Origin: Fibrobacterota bacterium
GTDB lineage: Bacteria > Fibrobacterota > Chitinivibrionia > Chitinivibrionales > Chitinispirillaceae
Assembly: GCA_023436205.1 (NCBI GenBank)
Contig: JAEZKC010000028.1
Span: forward strand, 1 to 19,906
Length of the DNA stretch: 19,906 bases
Direction of reading: 5' to 3'
In this document: positions 14,560 through 19,906 of the stretch, in pieces
Numbering within the stretch: the stretch's first letter is position 1
Layout: each line of letters starts with the position of its first letter
Translations under genes and position numbers: made by a program
Notes under the pieces: generated by a model
The model's database searches: none
What the model was told of the DNA's origin: nothing
The model's input: only the letters and a program-made list of their open reading frames with translations

Positions 14560-16671
14560 TTGAAAAAGTCAGGTTTCAGTTTCTGCAGAATAACAGTCTT
14601 GCTGCTGCTTGTATTCACCACATCATCTCTCTCGCAGGAAACATTCCCCGTGCCGGAGTGCATAAAGGAGAATGTGCGGTTCTGGGTTCGTATCTACACC
14701 GAAGTTTCTCTTACCGAAGGGCTTCTGCACGATCGGGACTATCCGCAGATTGTTTACGAAAAGGTGAGTGTGGGAGAGCGCCAGGGCAAATCACGCAGCG
14801 ACTATGTTGATGGCAAGCGAAAAAAGATTGCCTCTGCCATACAGATTGTGCGGGATTCTTCACAAGAAAAATGGGGCGAACTTGAAAAGAGTGTTTCCAA
14901 TCTTTTTAAACAGCTCCCGGAGGGAGCGCTTGCCGATGCCGAAAACCGCATACGCTTCCAGACCGGTCAGAGGGAGCGGTTCAAGCAGGGACTGGAGCGT
15001 TCTTCAATGTATCTCGACACCATAAGTACCATTCTCAAGGCACAGGGTGTCCCCGAAGAGCTCAAGTATTTGCCGCATGTGGAGTCCTCCTTCGATCCTG
15101 AAGCTTACTCCAAGGCAGGAGCGGCAGGGTTATGGCAGTTCATGCGTTCCACTGGCAGGAATTATCTGAAAGTGGACTACATGTTCGATGAACGCAGAGA
15201 CCCGATCCTTAGTACGTTTGCCGCGGCCAAATTTCTCAAAGGTAATTTCGATCTGCTTAAATCGTGGCCACTGGCCATAACCGCTTACAACCACGGCCCC
15301 AACGGCATGAGAAAGGCTGTGGCAGCAGTGGGAAGCAACGATATTGCAGAAATCCTGCAGAAACACGAGAGCGCCACGTTCAAATTTGCCTCAAAAAATT
15401 TTTACAGCTGCTTTTTGGCGGTGGTTCAGATTGCAGACACACCCGACAGTTTTTTCCAGCAGATTGAATGGCGGCAGCGTTTTCAGGCAACCAGTATAGA
15501 GCTGCCCTTTGCAGTCAAGGCAAGCACATTGTGCAAATCGCTTGGTATTAGCGAGCAACAGTTTAAAAATCTTAATCCCTCGCTGCGTCCGGTTATTTTC
15601 AGTCAGCAGAAACCGATTCCCGCCGGCTACAGAGTGAATGTCCCCCACAGCCTGGAGCAGGAAGCAGCCATTGCACTGCTGAACAAGACTCCAACGCAGC
15701 AGAGAAGCGCTCCGAAGGAGAGCGAATCAAGCGGCTATTATACCGTTGTCAGGGGGGACAATCTCTATAATATTGCGCGGATGCTGGGGATAAGCATGCA
15801 TGAGCTCGCGGCAGCAAACAATCTTACTCGCAATAGCAAAATATACGTGGGCCAGGTGCTTGTGATTCCCTCCACCGCAACCACAGAAAAAAGTGTCAAG
15901 GAGGAGCCACTTGTATCAGTATCAAGTGTAAAACAAGACACTGCATCTTCAGAGTCGCAGAAACAGGGTTCGGCACCGCCGGACAGTTCTGTTTCATCAT
16001 CTCCGCAGCAAATTTCGCTTGGCAAAGACTCTGTTTCTTCAGATTCCACCCCTCCACAGCTCGCGGTTGGCGATACACTGGCATCCGCCGCTTTGGAGGA
16101 GGCTGTCCCAGAGCCCAAGCAGAAAAACGGAAAGCCTGAAATCAGTACCCATTTTGATGCGGAAGTCTACGATCTGGGCATGACGGTGGCTCCCGGTGCT
16201 TTGAGTGTAAAGATAATGGTTGCTGTGGAGGAGACCATTGGCCATTTTGCCGAGTGGATGGCAGTGAGTGCGGCTGAGATCAGAAGGATGAACAATCTGA
16301 CCCCCGGGGCCTCACTTGCCTGGGGCAGAAGTATTCAGCTACCAATTGGCGCCTCGAGTGATCTTAAAAAATTTGAAGTGAGTCGTCTTGAGTACCACAT
16401 GGCAATGGAAGAGGATTTCTTTGCCAGATATGTTATGCTTGATCTGGATAAAAAGACGATTAAATCAGGAGACAATCTGTGGAGAATCTGCACCGATGCC
16501 CAGATACCGCTATGGCTTTTGAAGAAGTACAACCGTTCGCAGAATTTGAATAATTTAAGACCGGGAAATCAACTTTGGATTCCCAGGGTCGCAGCAAAGG
16601 ATTCCCATGTTCCTCCTCAGATTGCTGAGCCGATTGACGAAGCAGACACCTTGCAACTTGACGGCCGTTGA
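14560..16671 (+). CDS. mltD: MltD-like membrane-bound lytic murein transglycosylase with LysM repeats
   Basis: Cleaves the MurNAc-GlcNAc bond of peptidoglycan with formation of 1,6-anhydroMurNAc, acting in the periplasm. Starting from TTG 14560 gives 703 residues with a normal signal peptide (MKKSGFSFCRITVLLLLVF...SLSQ). The SLT domain spans about 130-290: LKYLPHVESSFDPEAYSKAG carries catalytic E175, followed by GLWQFM, and then ITAYNHGPNGM. LysM 1 is at 393-437 (YYTVVRGDNLYNIARMLGIS), a diverged LysM-like unit at about 549-595 (VAVEETIGHFAEWMAVS), and LysM 3 at about 629-677 (IKSGDNLWRICTDAQIPLWL). A Ser/Pro/Gln-rich linker (about 450-520) separates the first two. The alternative ATG 14404 would add 52 residues, rich in basic ones, before the hydrophobic segment. 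The cell-wall synthase gene follows at once, most likely in one operon. Confidence 0.88.
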   Translation: MKKSGFSFCRITVLLLLVFTTSSLSQETFPVPECIKENVRFWVRIYTEVSLTEGLLHDRDYPQIVYEKVSVGERQGKSRSDYVDGKRKKIASAIQIVRDSSQEKWGELEKSVSNLFKQLPEGALADAENRIRFQTGQRERFKQGLERSSMYLDTISTILKAQGVPEELKYLPHVESSFDPEAYSKAGAAGLWQFMRSTGRNYLKVDYMFDERRDPILSTFAAAKFLKGNFDLLKSWPLAITAYNHGPNGMRKAVAAVGSNDIAEILQKHESATFKFASKNFYSCFLAVVQIADTPDSFFQQIEWRQRFQATSIELPFAVKASTLCKSLGISEQQFKNLNPSLRPVIFSQQKPIPAGYRVNVPHSLEQEAAIALLNKTPTQQRSAPKESESSGYYTVVRGDNLYNIARMLGISMHELAAANNLTRNSKIYVGQVLVIPSTATTEKSVKEEPLVSVSSVKQDTASSESQKQGSAPPDSSVSSSPQQISLGKDSVSSDSTPPQLAVGDTLASAALEEAVPEPKQKNGKPEISTHFDAEVYDLGMTVAPGALSVKIMVAVEETIGHFAEWMAVSAAEIRRMNNLTPGASLAWGRSIQLPIGASSDLKKFEVSRLEYHMAMEEDFFARYVMLDLDKKTIKSGDNLWRICTDAQIPLWLLKKYNRSQNLNNLRPGNQLWIPRVAAKDSHVPPQIAEPIDEADTLQLDGR

Positions 16672-16720
16672 AACCCAACAGGTTGGAACCGTTCAGAGTG
16701 AAAAGGGAACGCATCCGCTC

Positions 16721-16726
16721 AGGAGG
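16721..16726 (+). promoter_or_regulatory. Shine-Dalgarno site supporting the PBP start at 16730
   Basis: AGGAGG at 16721-16726 is a full-strength SD, although only 3 bases from ATG 16730. It is the best ribosome binding site in the region and supports that start over ATG 16607, which lies inside the preceding gene. Confidence 0.5.
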
Positions 16727-16729
16727 CTG

Positions 16730-19700
16730 ATGCGCTTTATCCGCAGGGCAGTTGTTCTCATTACCCTGCTTTTTTCATTGCTGGGTTTTGTGGCTATAGC
16801 TGCAGGGGGTATACTTTTCCTATACGAAATTAGAACGCACCGGTTTGAATCCGCCTGGTTTTCAAAAACCGCTTCAAACTACGCCTTTTATATGGATCAG
16901 GGGCCCAGTAACCACATCCGTTTCCCCGAAAGCGGACCGCTCAACGAGAGGCGCGGCTATACCAGGCTTCCCTCCACCATCTCTCATCTGCTGACTCAGG
17001 GTTTTCGGGTGAAAGCCCAAAGCCGCATATCACCTGAGATGATTGAATTCATGGACAAGGGATTCAATGCGCTATACGATGAAAAAGAGCAGGGTGGGCT
17101 GACCATTCTTGATCGCAGGGGCAAAAAGCTTTTCTCAAGCATCTATCCCTCTCCGGTTTACAAGTCATTCGATTCCATTCCGCCGCTTGTGCTGCAGACT
17201 ATTCTCTTTATAGAAGACCAGAACCTTATGGATACTCTCAATCCTATCCGCAATCCCGCCATAGACTGGCCGCGATTTGTGGGCAGCATGTTCCATCTGG
17301 CTGCGTCCAAAGTGGGGTTTGGCGGCGGAGGAAATGTGGCAGGGGCAAGCACCATTGCCACTCAGCTTGAAAAATTCTGCTATTCCCCCGAAGGTCGCAC
17401 GTCAGAACCAACGGAGAAACTAAGACAGATGGTTTCCGCCAGCATGCGAGCATATCAAAACGGCGAGAACACTATCGAGGCAAGAAAATCCACAGCTGTT
17501 AAGTATATAAATAACGCTCCACTTGGGGCATTTTCCGGCTATGGAGAGGTAAACGGGCTCGGAGAGGGTTTGCGACTCTGGTACGAGGCAAATTTTGATT
17601 CTGTGAACATGGCATTAAAAAACCCTTCCGAAAATCTGGATCTGGCGGGCAAGTACTATCGGATGGTGCTAAGTCTTTTCATCGCTCATCGTCGTCCCTC
17701 ATTTTACCTTGGAACTCACCCGGAAGCTCTTCAGAAGAAGACAGATACTTACCTGCGGGTTCTCAATAAGGAAGGGTACATCAGCGATGATCTTTTCAGA
17801 GCCTCCAGCACAATCCAGATAACTACCAGACGCCCGGGTCAATCAAAAACAGTGCTCTATTCAACTGTCAAAAAATCGGCTTCCATCATACGTTCCCCTC
17901 TTTTATCACTTATGTCGCTTCCAAGGTTATACGATCTCGACCGCATGGATGCCACGGTGACCAGTTCACTAGATTCCACCACTCTTGCAGGAGTGGAGAA
18001 TCTTTACAAGAAGCTTCGATTCACGTCATTTCTCGATTCCAACGGACTTAGAGGTTTTCGCATGCTGGAAAGGGGTGATCCCGCATCCCTCATTTACAGT
18101 TTTACTCTTTACGAGCGAGTCGGGAACCGTAATCTGCTCAGGGTGCAGGCAGATTCTTATGACAGTCCTCTCAATTTTAATGAAGGCATCAAACTTGACC
18201 TGGGGTCCACAGCGAAATTGAGGACCATGGTCACCTATCTTGAAATCATGGAAGATCTTTACAATGATTACTCCAGGATCAATAAAAAGCAGCTGTCTGC
18301 GCTTTCACCGGCTCGCCCCGATGCGCTAAGCAACTGGATGAAGCAGTATCTGCTTTCAAAAGACACGCTGCCCTCCTTAGATGCTGTGCTTCAAGCGGCG
18401 CTGCAGAGACCCTATTCGGCTAATCCCGGGGAACGATTCTTCACCGGTAGCGGTGTTCACACTTTTGCCAATTTTGACCATAAGTACGACCACAGTGTCC
18501 TGCCCATAAAAGATGCATTTAGGCTCTCCCTCAACTTGCCTATGGTGAGACTCATGAGAGATATCGTTTATTATTACATGTATAATGCTCCGGGAACAAA
18601 CGAATACTTTCATGATACAACGGGGCTGGTCAGAGAGAAGTATCTTGACCGTTTTGTGGAATATGAAAGCAGGGTTTTCATGAGCCGATTCTACAGCCGG
18701 CTTAAAAAAGTGGACCCGCAATACATGATAGACACGCTTGCCAGCGGAATGAGACCTACACCGAGGCGACTGGCGGCAATATACTGCACGGTTCAGAAGG
18801 ACCCCACCCCCGAAGGGCTGCAGCTGCTTATTAAAAAGCACGGGTTGAGCGATACAAGTATAAAGGAAGCCACAGAGCTCATTTCACAAGTCAACCCGAG
18901 TGTCATGAGTCTTTCAGACAGAGGGTACATCACCAGCATCCACCCTCTTAAGCTCTGGCTGGCCTCTTACATGATGAATCATCCCGGCGCCCCATTCAGA
19001 GAAGCGCAGCAGGCCAGCATTCCAGAGCTGAAGGATGTTTACAAGTGGCTTTATAAAACCAGCAGAGTCGCGGCTCAGGACAAGCGAATCCGCACCATTC
19101 TTGAGATGGAGGCCTTCTATTCGGTTCATCAGTCATGGCAGCGACTGGGGTACCCCTTCGCCGATCTGGTCCCCTCGTATGCTACCGCTCTGGGAACCTC
19201 CGCCGACAGACCTGCAGCGCTGGCGGAACTGGCTGGAATCATTCAGAATGACGGCATGAGATATCCCATACATAAAGTGGAAAAAATCCATTTTGCGGAA
19301 GATACACCTTACGAAACCATTGTTGAGCGGGATCCCACAGACGAGGGTCTGCGGGTACTTTCGGTGCCGGTTGCCCGCGCAGCGAGAGGCTGCATGTATG
19401 CGGTTGTGCAGGATGGAACAGCATCAAGAGCAAAAAATCTTTTCCCAGATCATCCGGAAATTCAAATTGGCGGTAAAACTGGAACTGGTGACCACCGAAT
19501 GAAAGTGGTTGACAGCCACGGCAGGCGGGTGGAGGAAAAAATCATGAACCGAACCGCAACCTTCATGTTTATAATCGGCGACCGCTTCTTCGGTACCATA
19601 AGCGCCATGGTTCCCGGGAGTGATGCCAAGAATTTCTCATTTACAAGCAGCTATCCCGTGCAGTTGCTAAAAATCCTTGCACCTCTCATTGAGCCCTTGA

Positions 19701-19756
19701 TTCTGGAGGGCCAGAGCCAGCCGGTACACCCGCTCATAGTGCAGATTACACGATAG
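16730..19756 (+). CDS. Class A penicillin-binding protein-like glycosyltransferase/transpeptidase
   Basis: Inner-membrane peptidoglycan synthase homologue. From ATG 16730 it has 1008 residues, with a short basic N-terminus and a signal-anchor (AVVLITLLFSLLGFVAIAAG). A GT51 region (about 150-320) keeps the first catalytic glutamate, E162 in FIEDQN, and GASTIATQLEKF, but the EDxxFxxH motif is altered. In the segment where E. coli PBP1b has RKxNEAYMA it reads RQMVSASMR (232-240), with S236 where a glutamate is expected. The transpeptidase triad is intact: S493-T-A-K496, S600-L-N602 and K916-T-G918. Spacing is large (107 and 314 residues), showing insertions. I recognise a long, orphan-type family of such proteins but no standard gene name. 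The frame is open from 16607, inside the transglycosylase gene. It forms an operon with the transglycosylase gene. Confidence 0.85.
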   Translation: MRFIRRAVVLITLLFSLLGFVAIAAGGILFLYEIRTHRFESAWFSKTASNYAFYMDQGPSNHIRFPESGPLNERRGYTRLPSTISHLLTQGFRVKAQSRISPEMIEFMDKGFNALYDEKEQGGLTILDRRGKKLFSSIYPSPVYKSFDSIPPLVLQTILFIEDQNLMDTLNPIRNPAIDWPRFVGSMFHLAASKVGFGGGGNVAGASTIATQLEKFCYSPEGRTSEPTEKLRQMVSASMRAYQNGENTIEARKSTAVKYINNAPLGAFSGYGEVNGLGEGLRLWYEANFDSVNMALKNPSENLDLAGKYYRMVLSLFIAHRRPSFYLGTHPEALQKKTDTYLRVLNKEGYISDDLFRASSTIQITTRRPGQSKTVLYSTVKKSASIIRSPLLSLMSLPRLYDLDRMDATVTSSLDSTTLAGVENLYKKLRFTSFLDSNGLRGFRMLERGDPASLIYSFTLYERVGNRNLLRVQADSYDSPLNFNEGIKLDLGSTAKLRTMVTYLEIMEDLYNDYSRINKKQLSALSPARPDALSNWMKQYLLSKDTLPSLDAVLQAALQRPYSANPGERFFTGSGVHTFANFDHKYDHSVLPIKDAFRLSLNLPMVRLMRDIVYYYMYNAPGTNEYFHDTTGLVREKYLDRFVEYESRVFMSRFYSRLKKVDPQYMIDTLASGMRPTPRRLAAIYCTVQKDPTPEGLQLLIKKHGLSDTSIKEATELISQVNPSVMSLSDRGYITSIHPLKLWLASYMMNHPGAPFREAQQASIPELKDVYKWLYKTSRVAAQDKRIRTILEMEAFYSVHQSWQRLGYPFADLVPSYATALGTSADRPAALAELAGIIQNDGMRYPIHKVEKIHFAEDTPYETIVERDPTDEGLRVLSVPVARAARGCMYAVVQDGTASRAKNLFPDHPEIQIGGKTGTGDHRMKVVDSHGRRVEEKIMNRTATFMFIIGDRFFGTISAMVPGSDAKNFSFTSSYPVQLLKILAPLIEPLILEGQSQPVHPLIVQITR

Positions 19757-19823
19757 TATTCAGCATTTATGTTTTGAATAGGCGAAACGGGTAGATATTC
19801 AAATCCAGGCTAAAAAGGTGGTT

Positions 19824-19906
19824 TTCTGTCCTCTGGCTTCTGTCCTCTGGCTTCTGTCCTCTGGCTTGTGTCGTCTGGCTTCTGTCCTGTGGCTTCTGTC
19901 CTGAGG
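19824..19906. repeat. 14-bp tandem repeat, six units, running off the window
   Basis: Unit TTCTGTCCTCTGGC starts at 19824, 19838, 19852, 19866, 19880 and 19894. The first three units are identical, later ones have one or two changes, and the last is cut at the window edge after 13 bases. It follows the PBP stop by 67 bases; 14 is not a multiple of 3 and no gene runs through it. Confidence 0.9.

Noticed and set aside
16607..16729. ATG 16607 start for the PBP gene
   Set aside because: It lies inside the transglycosylase gene and would add an unlikely 41-residue tail; AGGAGG before ATG 16730 fits a normal signal-anchor start.
19757..19780. Weak TATTCA/TGAATA hairpin after the PBP stop
   Set aside because: Only 6 AT-rich pairs with a 12-base loop and no following T-run; not good enough for a terminator.

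Overview
The window looks like chromosomal DNA of a Gram-negative bacterium with a true outer membrane. It holds a TonB-dependent receptor, a surface-type lipoprotein, a periplasmic metallophosphoesterase fusion, a LysM lytic transglycosylase and a bifunctional penicillin-binding protein. The DUF4954 gene and the fused membrane/spermidine-synthase-like gene suggest the Fibrobacterota/Bacteroidota/Spirochaetota side of the tree. My best guess is a Fibrobacterota (Chitinispirillia-like) genome; this is inference from gene content, not a phylogeny. Base composition is moderate, and there are no tRNA, rRNA, CRISPR or transposase genes.

Layout. Positions 1-386 are intergenic, with a 108-bp-spaced direct repeat, short repeated words and two hairpins. 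A cobalamin riboswitch (387-548) with a recognisable SD-masking element controls a two-gene (+) operon: a BtuB-like receptor (595-2571) and a beta-propeller lipoprotein (2582-3703) resembling the B12-capturing BtuG of Bacteroides. A convergent (-) gene (3813-6068) encodes a secreted metallophosphoesterase-like protein fused to several thioredoxin-fold domains. Diverging from it, a (+) gene (6355-9354) encodes a duplicated multi-TM module fused to a spermidine-synthase-like domain and an extra helical C-terminus. The gap after it keeps a decayed C-terminal scrap of a PEP/pyruvate-binding-domain gene.

A cytosolic PAS-PAS-GAF histidine kinase (-, 9508-11508) and a lone receiver protein (-, 13837-14199) flank an oppositely oriented DUF4954 beta-helix gene (+, 11672-13819). 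After a roughly 360-bp divergent region with a possible structured leader comes a cell-wall pair (+): a MltD-like transglycosylase with three LysM-like repeats (14560-16671), then a class A PBP-like protein (16730-19756) with an intact transpeptidase triad but an eroded glycosyltransferase motif. The window ends inside a 14-bp tandem repeat.

Functional picture: B12 capture and import under B12 feedback; an envelope redox/phosphoesterase protein; a two-component pair around DUF4954; and a peptidoglycan remodelling operon. The items most worth follow-up are the BtuB-BtuG-like operon outside Bacteroides, the phosphoesterase/triple-thioredoxin fusion and the diverged PBP.
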